Shown: one piece after another, positions 14,614 through 23,038 of the stretch | Position numbering within the stretch: the first letter of the stretch is position 1 | Layout: each line of letters starts with the position of its first letter | From: Nocardioides sp. Arc9.136 | GTDB lineage: Bacteria > Actinomycetota > Actinomycetes > Propionibacteriales > Nocardioidaceae | Assembly: GCF_030506255.1 (NCBI RefSeq) | Contig: NZ_CP113431.1 | Location: 2,420,001 to 2,484,000 of the forward strand | Length of the DNA stretch: 64,000 nucleotides | Direction: 5' to 3' | Position numbers and translations under genes: made by a program | The notes under the pieces: model-generated | Seen by the model: the letters and a program-made list of their open reading frames with translations, nothing else | What the model was told of the DNA's origin: nothing | The model's database searches: none

Positions 14614-15621
14614 TCACCGGCCGGGGGCGCTCTCCCGGACCAGCAGCTCGTGGGGGACGACGACGTCGCGACCGGGCAGCGAGGGGTCGGCCATCCGCTC
14701 GGCGAGCGTCTGGAGGGCGAGCGCGGCGAGCCGCTGCTTGTCGGGCGCCACCGTCGTCAGCGACGGCACCGAGTAGCGGCCGGCCTCGATGTCGTCGAAG
14801 CCGACGACGTCGAGGTCGCCGGGGACGGCGACCTCGCGGGACGCGCACGCCCGCAGGGCGCCGAGCGCGAGCTGGTCGGTGAAGCAGAAGACGGCGTCCG
14901 GCGGGTCGGCGAGGTCGAGCAGGGCCGCCATGGCCCGTACGCCGTCGGCGTGGTGCAGCCGCTCGACGCCCACCTCGAGCGCCGGGTCCTCCGGCAGCCC
15001 GCCGGCGGCGAGCGCGGCCCGGTAGCCGGCGAGCCGGTGCCGGGCCGTCTCGTTGCTCAGGTGCGGCTGCAGGCCGACGGCTGCGACCCGGCGCCGCCCG
15101 GAGGCGACGAGGTGCGCCGTGGCCTCGCGCGCGGCCGCCTGGTTGTCGATGGCGACGCGGTCGACGTGCCCGAAGCCGGCCTGCTCCCCCAGCATCACCA
15201 CCGGCGGCGCGCTCGAGCGGCGCGAGACCTCGGCCGGCGTCATCGACCACGGGCTGAACACCACGCCGTCCACGCCCTGCCCGCGGGCACCGTCGAGGAG
15301 GTCGCGCTCCCGCCGGGGGTCGCCGTCGGTCTGCTCGACCAGGACCGTCCAGCCCCGCTCCTCGGCGGCGCGGACGACGTGGGCGGCCAGCTCGGCGAAG
15401 TACGGCGAGTCGATCTCCGGCACGACCAGCCCGATGACGTCGCCGCGCCCGCGGCGCAGCTGGCGGGCCGCGATGTTGGGCCGGTAGCCGACCTCGTCGA
15501 TCACGCGCTGGACCCGCTCCCGGGTGGCGGGGGCGACGACCTCGGGGGTGTTCACGACGTTCGACACGGTGCGGACGCTCACGCCCGCGCGCTCGGCCAC
15601 GTCCCGCAGGTTCGCCCTCAT
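14614..15621 (-). CDS. LacI-family transcriptional regulator
   Basis: A 335-residue repressor with the LacI helix-turn-helix at residues 4-25 (LRDVAERAGVSVRTVSNVVN), hinge RPNIAARQLRRGR, and a periplasmic-binding-protein-like sensor domain (DVIGLVVPEIDSPYFAEL; FDDIEAGRYSVPSLTTV). The ATG at 15621 follows GAGGAGGC. It is transcribed away from the dioxygenase gene at 15734, and two copies of a TTGCAACGTTGCAA-type palindrome lie between them, so it probably controls both genes. The effector is unknown; a sugar or cyclitol would be usual for the family. Confidence 0.93.
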   Translation of the reverse strand: MRANLRDVAERAGVSVRTVSNVVNTPEVVAPATRERVQRVIDEVGYRPNIAARQLRRGRGDVIGLVVPEIDSPYFAELAAHVVRAAEERGWTVLVEQTDGDPRRERDLLDGARGQGVDGVVFSPWSMTPAEVSRRSSAPPVVMLGEQAGFGHVDRVAIDNQAAAREATAHLVASGRRRVAAVGLQPHLSNETARHRLAGYRAALAAGGLPEDPALEVGVERLHHADGVRAMAALLDLADPPDAVFCFTDQLALGALRACASREVAVPGDLDVVGFDDIEAGRYSVPSLTTVAPDKQRLAALALQTLAERMADPSLPGRDVVVPHELLVRESAPGR

Positions 15622-15665
15622 GCCGCCTCCTCGTGCGTTCGTCGCGGATTTCTCGACGCAGGGTA

Positions 15666-15692
15666 TTGCAACGTGGCATTGCAACGTTGCAA
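15666..15692. promoter_or_regulatory. Twin LacI-type operators
   Basis: Positions 15679-15692 form the perfect 14-base palindrome TTGCAACGTTGCAA with a central CG, the usual form of LacI/GalR operators. Positions 15666-15679 (TTGCAACGTGGCAT) match it in 12 of 14 bases, sharing one base. They lie between the divergent LacI regulator and the dioxygenase gene, so one protein could repress both promoters. Confidence 0.75.
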
Positions 15693-15733
15693 ACTGGGTA
15701 CCGAACGTCACACCACTTTCCCGGGAGGACCAC

Positions 15734-16567
15734 ATGACCGCCGCAGCACTCGACGTGCCGATCGACACGGACGTCATCCGCGACACCATCCAGACCGACG
15801 GCATCATCGGCTGCAAGGGCGCCTTCTCCCGCGAGTGGGTCGAGCAGCTCCGCGAGGACGTCGAGGCGGCCTTCGCCGAGGCCCAGTCCCGCGAGGGCGG
15901 CTCCGTCGGCCGCGGGCCGAACCGGTACTACGTCGAGATCCACCCCGAGGCCCTGCGCGGCTTCGTCGACCTCGTCGACCACCCGTGGGTCCGCGCGACC
16001 TGCGAGGCCGTCCTCGGCCCGGACTACAAGATCGTCGAGGTCGGCTTCGACATCCCGTTCGAGGGCGCCAAGAACCAGCCGTGGCACCGCGACTTCCCGA
16101 GCCCGAAGGAGACCCTCGAGGAGGGCCGGCTCACCTCGCTCGCCTTCAACGTGACCTGCGTCGACACCGAGGAGGACATGGGTCCCTTCGAGGTCGCGCC
16201 GGGCACCCACTGGGACAAGGGCGAGGAGTTCAACCACGGGATGTTCCCGCTGAAGAAGGAGTACTCCCGCTTCGAGGAGCGCGCCGTGCGCAAGTACCCG
16301 CAGATGGGTGACATCTCGGCGCGCTCCGCGCTCACGGTCCACCGCGGGACCAAGAACGAGTCGGCGAAGTCCCGTCCGGTCCTGGTGCTCGGCGTGGACG
16401 CCCCCGGCGCCGGCAACGACGAGAAGCACGACCTCGCCGTGACCCGCCAGTACTGGGAGAACCTCCCCCAGCGCGTCCGCGACCACCTCGACTGCCCCGT
16501 CGTCAACGAGCTCACGCCGATCACCCAGAAGCACACCATCGAGGGCCTGGTGATGGGCGAGGCCTGA
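15734..16567 (+). CDS. Phytanoyl-CoA dioxygenase (PhyH) family Fe(II)/2-oxoglutarate oxygenase
   Basis: A 277-residue cupin-fold oxygenase. The iron ligands are visible as H118-x-D120 in WHRDF and the distal H203 in VHRGT, with R214 (SRPVL) placed to bind 2-oxoglutarate. The ATG at 15734 follows GGGAGGAC. The family hydroxylates very diverse small molecules, so the substrate is open. The divergent LacI regulator with its operators suggests a substrate-induced catabolic step. A strong hairpin follows the gene. Confidence 0.88.
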   Translation: MTAAALDVPIDTDVIRDTIQTDGIIGCKGAFSREWVEQLREDVEAAFAEAQSREGGSVGRGPNRYYVEIHPEALRGFVDLVDHPWVRATCEAVLGPDYKIVEVGFDIPFEGAKNQPWHRDFPSPKETLEEGRLTSLAFNVTCVDTEEDMGPFEVAPGTHWDKGEEFNHGMFPLKKEYSRFEERAVRKYPQMGDISARSALTVHRGTKNESAKSRPVLVLGVDAPGAGNDEKHDLAVTRQYWENLPQRVRDHLDCPVVNELTPITQKHTIEGLVMGEA

Positions 16568-16588
16568 GCCTCCGTCCCACCCGGTCCC

Positions 16589-16633
16589 ACGCCGACGGCC
16601 CGGCACCCGCAAGGGGTGCCGGGCCGTCGGCGT
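16589..16633 (+). terminator. Strong hairpin after the dioxygenase gene
   Basis: A perfect 20-base stem (16589-16608 with 16614-16633) closes on a five-base GCAAG loop, 22 bases after the stop codon. There is no T-run; G/C-rich hairpins without U tracts are common at actinobacterial gene ends. Confidence 0.75.
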
Positions 16634-16660
16634 CTGCGTGTGCGTCTGCGTCCGCGTGTG
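16631..16660 (+). repeat. Short hexamer tandem repeat
   Basis: Five imperfect copies of CGTSTG (CGTCTG, CGTGTG, CGTCTG, CGTCCG, CGTGTG) begin inside the distal arm of the terminator hairpin. Probably slippage-derived; no function is suggested. Confidence 0.6.
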
Positions 16661-16798
16661 CGGGACCCCAGGGACATGGCCCGAACGGGTGGGTGCCCGG
16701 ACCGTTCGGCCACACGTGCGCCGATGGCCGGACAGCCGCCACCCCGGCAAAGTAAAAACGGACCGTCGGCCACCCGGACCGACGGTGGGGGGAAGACC

Positions 16799-16975
16799 AT
16801 GGAGAGCGGCACGATCGTCACCTACTGCGACGGCGGCTTCTGGTGGAACGACGTCGCCGGGTCGCGGTACGACCAGGACACCGCCCTGCGGCACCAGACC
16901 TTCCAGGACGCCGAGCGCCTCGGGCGCGCCATGGCCCGGCGCCAGGGCGTCGCGCACGTCGTGCGGTACGCCTGA
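16799..16975 (+). CDS. Small hypothetical protein, 58 residues
   Basis: ATG at 16799 follows GGGGGGAAG at good spacing, and codon usage looks coding. The protein starts MESGTIVTYCDGGFWW and ends ARRQGVAHVVRYA. The layout (a short strand with Trp residues, a helix, then a final strand) resembles small DUF2188-like proteins, which have no known function. It stands alone between a terminator and the transporter operon. I do not recognise it firmly. Confidence 0.55.
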   Translation: MESGTIVTYCDGGFWWNDVAGSRYDQDTALRHQTFQDAERLGRAMARRQGVAHVVRYA

Positions 16976-17021
16976 GTCGTTGCTCGGGCTGGGTCCCGCG
17001 GTTGCCGGGTGGCTGCCGGAT

Positions 17022-17102
17022 TCCCCGGGGCCCCGGGGATTCCGGCACCTCTCAGGGATTGCAACCCCTGAGAAGTGCCGGTTCTGCCTGAGAAGTGGCC
17101 GG
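17022..17102. repeat. Palindromes and CCTGAGAAGTG repeats
   Basis: A perfect 18-base G/C palindrome at 17022-17039 is followed by a 16-base inverted repeat (17042-17057 with 17065-17081, one mismatch, loop ATTGCAA). A further direct copy of CCTGAGAAGTG occurs at 17087-17097, exactly 20 bases after the copy at 17067-17077. The arrangement suggests a multi-copy intergenic palindromic element rather than a gene-specific signal. Confidence 0.65.
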
Positions 17103-17165
17103 GCTGGGGCGGCGCGGCGGGGACGGCCTGCGGGGGTCCCCGGTGCACCACCGGTGAGGAACGCG

Positions 17166-17203
17166 TCGTGCCCCTCACCGGCCGGAGCCGGTGAGGGGCA
17201 CGA
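17166..17203 (-). terminator. Terminator hairpin of the sugar transporter operon
   Basis: A perfect 17-base stem (17166-17182 with 17187-17203) closes on a four-base loop (CGGA), 28 bases after the stop of the last permease gene. It has no U-run. It is almost symmetrical, so it could also stop plus-strand transcription. Confidence 0.75.
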
Positions 17204-17230
17204 TCAGGCGGTACCGCGCTGTGACGGTCG

Positions 17231-18241
17231 CTAGGTCCGGTCGACGCGGGTGAGCCAGCGCTGCAGCGTGACGACCAGCAGCAGGATGGTGCCGCTGACC
17301 ACGGACTGCCAGTCGGAGTCCAGCGAGCCGATCTGGTTGATGACGTTCTTGATCACCTGCAGCAGCAGGACGCCGATGAGCGTGCCGAGCACGGTGCCGG
17401 CGCCGCCGGTGAGCAGCGTGCCGCCGAGGACCACCGCGGCGATCGCCTCGAGCTCGGTGCCGACACCGAGGATCGTGACGCCCGAGGAGGTGTAGCTGGC
17501 GATCATGATGCCGCCGAAGCCGGCGAGCAGCGAGGAGGCGACGTACGTCAGCACCTTGGTGCGCTGCACCGGGAGGCCCATCAGGTCGGCCGCGTCCTCC
17601 TGGCCGCCGATCGCGAGCACGGAGGCGCCGTAGGACGTGCGGTGCAGCACCAGGGCGCCGATCGCGAAGAACAGCACCACCAGCAGGACCGGGTAGGGGA
17701 TGCCGAACAGCTCCCCCTGGGCGAGCTTCCGGAACGCCGAGCCCCGCGGGACCTTGTACGTCGTGGCGCCCTCGTCGCTGAGGAGCAGCAGCAGCCCGCG
17801 GGCGAACAGCAGACCCGCCAGCGTGACGATGAACGGTGGCAGGCCGCCGCGGGCGATGATCAGCCCCTGGGTGAGCCCGATCGCGCCGCAGACCGCCAGA
17901 GGCAGGACGAACGCGACGAGCGTGCCGTGCTGGCTGCCCCAGGCGGCGAGGACGCCGCCGAGGGCGAAGACGCTGCCGACCGACAGGTCGATGCCGCCGG
18001 TCATGATCACGAACGTCATGCCGAGGGCGAGCATCGCGAGGAACGACGCCTGCACCGCGATGCCGGTCAGGTTCCCCCGGCTCGCGAAGGTGTCGAAGCT
18101 GACGCTCGCAACGGCGACCACGACCACGAAGATCGCCAGCGCGCCCTGGCGCTGGACCAGCGAGGCGAACCGGGCCCGCGAGGCCGCGGCGGCCTCCGGC
18201 GCGTTCGACGTCGCCGGGTCGACGACGGTGGAGGTGCTCAT
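17231..18241 (-). CDS. Sugar ABC transporter permease (YjfF-like)
   Basis: A 336-residue inner-membrane subunit of the ribose/galactofuranose transporter family, with about 8-10 hydrophobic helices. The family signature MTGGIDLSVGSVFALGG is present near residue 83, and AIGGQEDAADLMGLPVQRTK is the cytoplasmic loop that contacts the ATPase. ATG at 18241 overlaps the preceding permease stop by four bases. Gene order (binding protein, ATPase, permease, permease) equals the ytfQ-ytfR-ytfT-yjfF system of E. coli. Confidence 0.92.
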   Translation of the reverse strand: MSTSTVVDPATSNAPEAAAASRARFASLVQRQGALAIFVVVVAVASVSFDTFASRGNLTGIAVQASFLAMLALGMTFVIMTGGIDLSVGSVFALGGVLAAWGSQHGTLVAFVLPLAVCGAIGLTQGLIIARGGLPPFIVTLAGLLFARGLLLLLSDEGATTYKVPRGSAFRKLAQGELFGIPYPVLLVVLFFAIGALVLHRTSYGASVLAIGGQEDAADLMGLPVQRTKVLTYVASSLLAGFGGIMIASYTSSGVTILGVGTELEAIAAVVLGGTLLTGGAGTVLGTLIGVLLLQVIKNVINQIGSLDSDWQSVVSGTILLLVVTLQRWLTRVDRT

Positions 18242-19239
18242 GTGCGTCGCGCCTTTCCTCGGCCGAGCTGGACGTAGACGGCGGCGATGACGATGACCGC
18301 CTGCACGATCTGGGCCGTCGAGTCCGGGATGTTGTGGAAGATCAAGGTGGCGGTGATCAGCTGCATGAGCAGCGCTCCGGCGATGGTGCCGAGGATCCGC
18401 ACCTGGCCGCCGGAGAGCGGCGTGCCACCGATGACGACCGCGGTGATGGCCGAGAGCTCCATCAGCTGACCGAGCTTCGTCGGGTCGCTCGCCTGCGAGC
18501 GGGCCGCCAGCAGGATGCCGGCCATCGCGGCGAGCAGCCCGGAGACGACGTACGTCGTCACGAGCACGCGCCGCACGGGCAGGCCGGCGAGCTGGGCGGC
18601 GAGCTTGTTGCCGCCGATCGCCACGAGCTGGCGCCCGTAGGTCGAGCGCCGCACGAGGAGCCAGACCACGATCGACGCGGCCGCGGCGATGAGCACGACG
18701 TAGGGGATGCCGAGGACGCTCCCCGTGCCGAGCTCGACGATCCCGGGCTCGCGGATGCTCTTGATCTCCCCGCCGAAGAGGTTCGCGACGCCGCGACCGA
18801 CGACCATCAGGCCGAGGGTCGCGACGATCGGTTGCACCCCGACGACGGCGACCAGCACACCGGCGATCAGGCCGACCACGACGCCGGCGACGAGGCCGAT
18901 GACGATCGCGCCGACCGAGCCGTACCCGACATAGAGCGGGATGAGGGCGGCGGCGAGCGCCATCACGGCGCCCACGGACAGGTCGATGCCCTCGGTGCCG
19001 ATCACCAGCGCCATGCCGAGCGCGACGATCACGACCGGCGCGACCTGGACGAGCTGCAGCCGCAGGGTCCCGGTGCTGACGAAGTTGTCGGTCAGCAGCA
19101 CGTTGGCCAGGAGCAGCAGGCCCAGCGCGACGAACACGCCGTTGCGCCGCACCCAGTCCTGGTCGAAGCGCGGTCGGGTGCGGGTGGTGGCGTCCTCGGC
19201 CGTGGTGGCCGACGGGGCCGTGGCAGTGCCGTCACTCAC
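18238..19239 (-). CDS. Sugar ABC transporter permease (YtfT-like)
   Basis: A 333-residue multi-pass membrane protein of the same family as its downstream neighbour. It has IGTEGIDLSVGAVMALAA (signature near residue 81) and AIGGNKLAAQLAGLPVRRV for the ATPase contact. The start is GTG at 19239, eight bases inside the ATPase gene. Two different permeases point to a heterodimeric channel, as in YtfT/YjfF. Confidence 0.92.
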   Translation of the reverse strand: MSDGTATAPSATTAEDATTRTRPRFDQDWVRRNGVFVALGLLLLANVLLTDNFVSTGTLRLQLVQVAPVVIVALGMALVIGTEGIDLSVGAVMALAAALIPLYVGYGSVGAIVIGLVAGVVVGLIAGVLVAVVGVQPIVATLGLMVVGRGVANLFGGEIKSIREPGIVELGTGSVLGIPYVVLIAAAASIVVWLLVRRSTYGRQLVAIGGNKLAAQLAGLPVRRVLVTTYVVSGLLAAMAGILLAARSQASDPTKLGQLMELSAITAVVIGGTPLSGGQVRILGTIAGALLMQLITATLIFHNIPDSTAQIVQAVIVIAAVYVQLGRGKARRT

Positions 19240-20797
19240 GGCTGCTCCCCTCCATCTCTCGGTCTCCCGCCAGCGCGGTCAGCAGCTCGGAGCTGCTCAG
19301 GTTGGTGCTGTCGAGCTCGGCCTGGACGTGCCCGTCGTGCAGCACGACGATCCGGTCCGCGCCCTCGACGAGCTCGTCCATCTCGCTGGAGATCAGCACG
19401 ACGGCGAGCCCCTGCTCGGCGAGCTCGTCGATGAGCGCCTGCACCTCGCTCTTGGCGCCGACGTCGATGCCTCGGGTCGGCTCGTCGAGGAGGAACACGG
19501 TGGGCTCGGTGGCCAGCCAGCGGGCGATCAGCACCTTCTGCTGGTTGCCGCCGGAGAGCTCGCGGACCTTCTGGTCCGGGCTCGACGCCTTGATCCGCAG
19601 CCGCTTCATGAAGGTGTCGACGAGCCGGTCGATCTTGGCCTCCGACACGACCCCGGCGCGCGACATCCGCGGGAGCACGGCGAGCGCGATGTTGTCGCGG
19701 ACCGAGAGGTCCGGGACGATCCCCTCCGCCTTGCGGTCCTCCGACAGCAGCGCCACGCCGGAGGCGAGCGCGCCCCTCACCGAGTTGGCCTTGACCTTCG
19801 ACCCGGCGACGGTGACGTCACCGGACTGGGCGCGCAGGGCGCCGTAGATGGCCTTGACGGTCTCGCTGCGCCCGGAGCCGAGGAGGCCGGCCAGGCCGAC
19901 CACCTCGCCGGGGCGCACCTCGAGGTCGATGCCGTGCAGGCGGTTGCGGACGTCGAGCCCGGAGACCACCAGCGCCGGCTCCTCCGACTGGCGGTGGGAC
20001 GCGCCGAACTCGGTGGCGCCCTCGGCCTGGACCTCCTCGACGTCGCGACCGAGCATCTTCGAGACCAGCTCGAGCCGGCTCATCTCGGCCATCGTGCCGG
20101 TGTGGACCCACTGGCCGTCGCGCAGGATGGTGACCCGGTCGCACAACTCCCACAGCTCGTCGAGCCGGTGGGAGACGAAGACCAGCCCCACGCCCCGGTC
20201 CCGCAGGCCGCGGGCGACGCGGAACAGGGTCTCGACCTCCTTGGTCTCCAGCGAGGACGTCGGCTCGTCCATGATCACGACCCGGCTGTCGACCGACATG
20301 GCCCGGGCGAGGGCGACCATCTGCTGCGACCCGAGCCCGAGCCGGCCGAGCTCGGCGGTGACGTCGATGTCGATGCCGAGCTCCTCGACGAGCTCACGGG
20401 CCCGGCGGTTCATCGCGCGTACGTCGATGAGCCCGAACCTGCGCGGCTCGCGCCCCAGGAAGATGTTCCGGGCCACGCTGAGCAGCGGGACCAGGTTCAC
20501 CTCCTGGTAGATGGTCGAGATCCCGGCGTGCTGGGCGTCGGAGGGACGGCGGAAGTGCACCGTCTCGCCGGCGTACCGGACCTCCCCCTCGTCGGGGGTG
20601 TAGACGCCGGTCAGGACCTTGATCAGCGTCGACTTGCCGGCGCCGTTCTCCCCCACGAGCGTGTGGATCTCCCCCGCCCGGAGCTCGAAGTCGACGCCGC
20701 GGAGGGCGTGGACGCCGCCGAAGGACTTGGTGACCCCGACCGTCTGGAGGACGGGGTCACCACCGCCCCGCGGCGGCGTGCTGCTGGTCTGCGTCAC
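19232..20797 (-). CDS. Sugar ABC transporter ATPase, two fused nucleotide-binding domains
   Basis: A 521-residue energy subunit of the RbsA/YtfR class. The first domain has Walker A GENGAGKST and an altered signature region (LGSQQMVALARAM); the second has the degenerate Walker A GLLGSGRSE, signature LSGGNQQKV and DEPTRGIDVG. One degenerate site is normal in this class. I chose the GTG at 20797, eight bases after the binding-protein stop, although no strong ribosome site precedes it. Confidence 0.93.
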   Translation of the reverse strand: MTQTSSTPPRGGGDPVLQTVGVTKSFGGVHALRGVDFELRAGEIHTLVGENGAGKSTLIKVLTGVYTPDEGEVRYAGETVHFRRPSDAQHAGISTIYQEVNLVPLLSVARNIFLGREPRRFGLIDVRAMNRRARELVEELGIDIDVTAELGRLGLGSQQMVALARAMSVDSRVVIMDEPTSSLETKEVETLFRVARGLRDRGVGLVFVSHRLDELWELCDRVTILRDGQWVHTGTMAEMSRLELVSKMLGRDVEEVQAEGATEFGASHRQSEEPALVVSGLDVRNRLHGIDLEVRPGEVVGLAGLLGSGRSETVKAIYGALRAQSGDVTVAGSKVKANSVRGALASGVALLSEDRKAEGIVPDLSVRDNIALAVLPRMSRAGVVSEAKIDRLVDTFMKRLRIKASSPDQKVRELSGGNQQKVLIARWLATEPTVFLLDEPTRGIDVGAKSEVQALIDELAEQGLAVVLISSEMDELVEGADRIVVLHDGHVQAELDSTNLSSSELLTALAGDREMEGSSRE

Positions 20798-20804
20798 GGG
20801 TGGC

Positions 20805-21887
20805 TCAGAACGCCTTGCCGAGGTCCTGCTCGGCGTTCTCGGTGGTGTAGGAGTCGTCCTCGATGATGACGTCCTCGGGGATCTCCTCACCGTCGTAGAA
20901 CTTCGTCGCGGTCTCGAAGGCGAGCGGGCCGAAGCGCGGGTTGGACTCGATGACGGCGTTGATGTCGCCGTCGACGATGGCCTGGACGGCGTTGCGCGTG
21001 CCGTCGATCGACACGATCTTGATGTCGCTGCCCGGGTCCTTGCCCGCGGCGCGGACGGCCGTGACGGCGCCGAGCGCCATCTCGTCGTTGTGGGCGTAGA
21101 TCGCGGTGATCTCCGGGTTGGACTGGAGCAGCTGCTCGGTCACCGACTGGCCCTCGTCACGCGCGAAGTTCGCCGTCTGCTCGACGATGATCTCCAGGTC
21201 GGGGTACTCCTCCTCGACGCGGTCCTTGAAGCCGGCGTTGCGCTCGTCGGTGACGTTGTTGCCCGAGGAGCCGAGCAGCACCGCGACCTTGCCCTCGCCA
21301 CCGGTGGCCTCGGCCATCGCGTCGGCGGCGCGCATCCCCTGGTCGTAGAAGTCCGAGCCCAGGAACGCGATGTAGTCCGAGCACGGCTCGTTGGTCACCT
21401 TGCGGTCGATGGTGAGGACCGGGACGCCCTTCTTCTTGGCGGCGTCGAGGGCGGGGTCGAGGCCGTCGGAGTTGACCGGCGCGACGATGAGGAACTGCGC
21501 GCCCTGGTTGAGCATGTCCTGGATGTCGGCGATCTGCTTGGGCAGCTCGGCGTTCGCGTTGGTGGTGATCAGCTTCTTGACGCCGGCCTCCTTCGCGGCC
21601 TCCTTGATCGACTCGGTCTCCGCCGCGCGGAAGGCGGCGGTGTCCGGCTCGGACTGGGAGAACCCGACGGTGGCGTTCTTCAGGTCGAGCTTCTCGGCGC
21701 CGTACTTGTCCAGCGTGCAGCCGGGACCGGTGTTCTCGGTCTCCTTGACGACCTGCTCGTCCTTGCCGGTGCCGGCGTCGTCCGAGGCGCTGTCGTCGCC
21801 GGAGTTGGTGCAGCCGGTCAGGGCGAGACCGGCCACCGCCGCTGCGGCGATCGTCTTCCAGGGCGCCGTGCGGTTCATGGTCTTCAT
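20805..21887 (-). CDS. Sugar-binding lipoprotein (YtfQ-like)
   Basis: A 360-residue exported substrate-binding protein. The signal peptide ends in the lipobox LTGC with Cys26, followed by an Asp/Ser-rich linker. The mature part resembles YtfQ: VGFSQSEPDTAAFRAAET, IYAHNDEMALGAVTAV, VSIDGTRNAVQAI. YtfQ binds galactofuranose; a furanose or related aldose is therefore likely here, helped by the nearby aldose epimerase gene. ATG at 21887 follows GGGAG. It is the first gene of the transporter operon. Confidence 0.93.
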   Translation of the reverse strand: MKTMNRTAPWKTIAAAAVAGLALTGCTNSGDDSASDDAGTGKDEQVVKETENTGPGCTLDKYGAEKLDLKNATVGFSQSEPDTAAFRAAETESIKEAAKEAGVKKLITTNANAELPKQIADIQDMLNQGAQFLIVAPVNSDGLDPALDAAKKKGVPVLTIDRKVTNEPCSDYIAFLGSDFYDQGMRAADAMAEATGGEGKVAVLLGSSGNNVTDERNAGFKDRVEEEYPDLEIIVEQTANFARDEGQSVTEQLLQSNPEITAIYAHNDEMALGAVTAVRAAGKDPGSDIKIVSIDGTRNAVQAIVDGDINAVIESNPRFGPLAFETATKFYDGEEIPEDVIIEDDSYTTENAEQDLGKAF

Positions 21888-21924
21888 CGATGCTCCCGTG
21901 GGGTGAGGTGGGCGGGCCCGGCGT

Positions 21925-21982
21925 GAGATAGCCGTCACAAGTGCCTTCGCGCAAGCAAACATGACCGCACACAAAAGCGCAA
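21925..21982 (-). promoter_or_regulatory. Transporter promoter and possible DeoR operator region
   Basis: On the minus strand TTGCGC (21954-21949) and TATCTC (21930-21925) are 18 bases apart and could serve the binding-protein gene. TTGCGC occurs again at 21982-21977, 28 bases upstream, and the DNA between them is unusually A/T-rich (TTTTGTGTG, TGTTTGC). DeoR-family repressors bind such direct repeats. The rest of 21888-22210 contains no gene and no other signal I can defend. Confidence 0.4.
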
Positions 21983-22210
21983 TCACCCGGGGAGACGAAC
22001 TGCAAAGGATTCTGTTCGCCGAGGCCCTGACGACGTCGCGGATACGGCACTCGGCGCGGATGCGAGCGTGGATCCCGCGGCAACTCGGGACGAACTGGCC
22101 CTTGCCACCTCGCCCACCCCACCCTCAGGATGTGCACATCGGACCTCAAGTCCGAACATCCCCTCACAGTCCGCGATGAGGGGGCACGGGGGTCGACGAG
22201 AGGGGCCGCA

Positions 22211-23038
22211 TTGCTCGCCGCCGAACGCCAGGCACGCATCCTGCACGAGGTGCAGCAGCGCGGAGCAGCCCGCGTCAGCCAGCTCGCCCGGCTGCTCGAG
22301 GTCTCGGAGATGACCATCCGGCGGGACCTGGACAACCTGGCCTCCCAGGGCCGCCTGGACAAGGTCCACGGCGGCGCGACGATCGCGGGCGGCACCAAGC
22401 CCAGCACCGACGAGCCGGGGTTCGAGGCCAAGTGGGCGCGCCAGACCGCGGAGAAGGAGGCGATCGCCGCCGCCGCCGCGGCGATGGTGCGTCCGGGCTC
22501 CGCCGTCGGGCTGTCGGCCGGCACGACGACCTGGACCCTGGCGCACCACCTGCGCACGATCCCGGACCTGACGGTCGTGACGAACTCGATGCGGGTCGCG
22601 GAGGTGCTGCACAAGGCGGGCGGCGCTGCCCCCAACGTCGTCCTCACCGGCGGCGTGCGCACGCCCTCCGACGCCCTCGTCGGACCGGTGGCGGTCTCCT
22701 CCCTGCGGCTGCTCCACCTGGACCTGGTCTTCCTGGGCGTGCACGGGATGGACGCCCGCGCCGGCTACACCACGCCCAACCTGCTCGAGGCCGACACCGA
22801 CCAGGCGCTCGTCGCCGCCGGCCAGCGCCTCGTGGTCCTGGCCGACCACACCAAGTGGGGGATCATCGGCATCTCGACGATCGTCCCGCTGGACCGGGCC
22901 GACGTCGTCGTCGCCGACGACGGCCTCGACCCGGACGGCCGGGCGACCATGCGTGAGCTGGGGGTCGACCTCGTGCTCGCACCGCTGACCGCCGGTCGGA
23001 CCGCCGGCACCGCCGACGGCGTCGGGAACGCCTCGTGA
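22211..23038 (+). CDS. DeoR-family transcriptional regulator
   Basis: A 275-residue sugar-phosphate-responsive repressor. The helix-turn-helix is AARVSQLARLLEVSEMTIRR (about residues 16-35), followed by the family DLDNLASQGRLDKVHGGA. The sensor domain has GLSAGTTTWTLAHHL (phosphosugar-binding loop) and VVLADHTKWG. I chose TTG at 22211 because LLAAERQARI is the usual N-terminus and GAGAGGGG precedes it; an ATG lies upstream at 22130 but would add an atypical 27-residue extension. It diverges from the transporter operon and overlaps the epimerase gene. Confidence 0.9.
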   Translation: MLAAERQARILHEVQQRGAARVSQLARLLEVSEMTIRRDLDNLASQGRLDKVHGGATIAGGTKPSTDEPGFEAKWARQTAEKEAIAAAAAAMVRPGSAVGLSAGTTTWTLAHHLRTIPDLTVVTNSMRVAEVLHKAGGAAPNVVLTGGVRTPSDALVGPVAVSSLRLLHLDLVFLGVHGMDARAGYTTPNLLEADTDQALVAAGQRLVVLADHTKWGIIGISTIVPLDRADVVVADDGLDPDGRATMRELGVDLVLAPLTAGRTAGTADGVGNAS

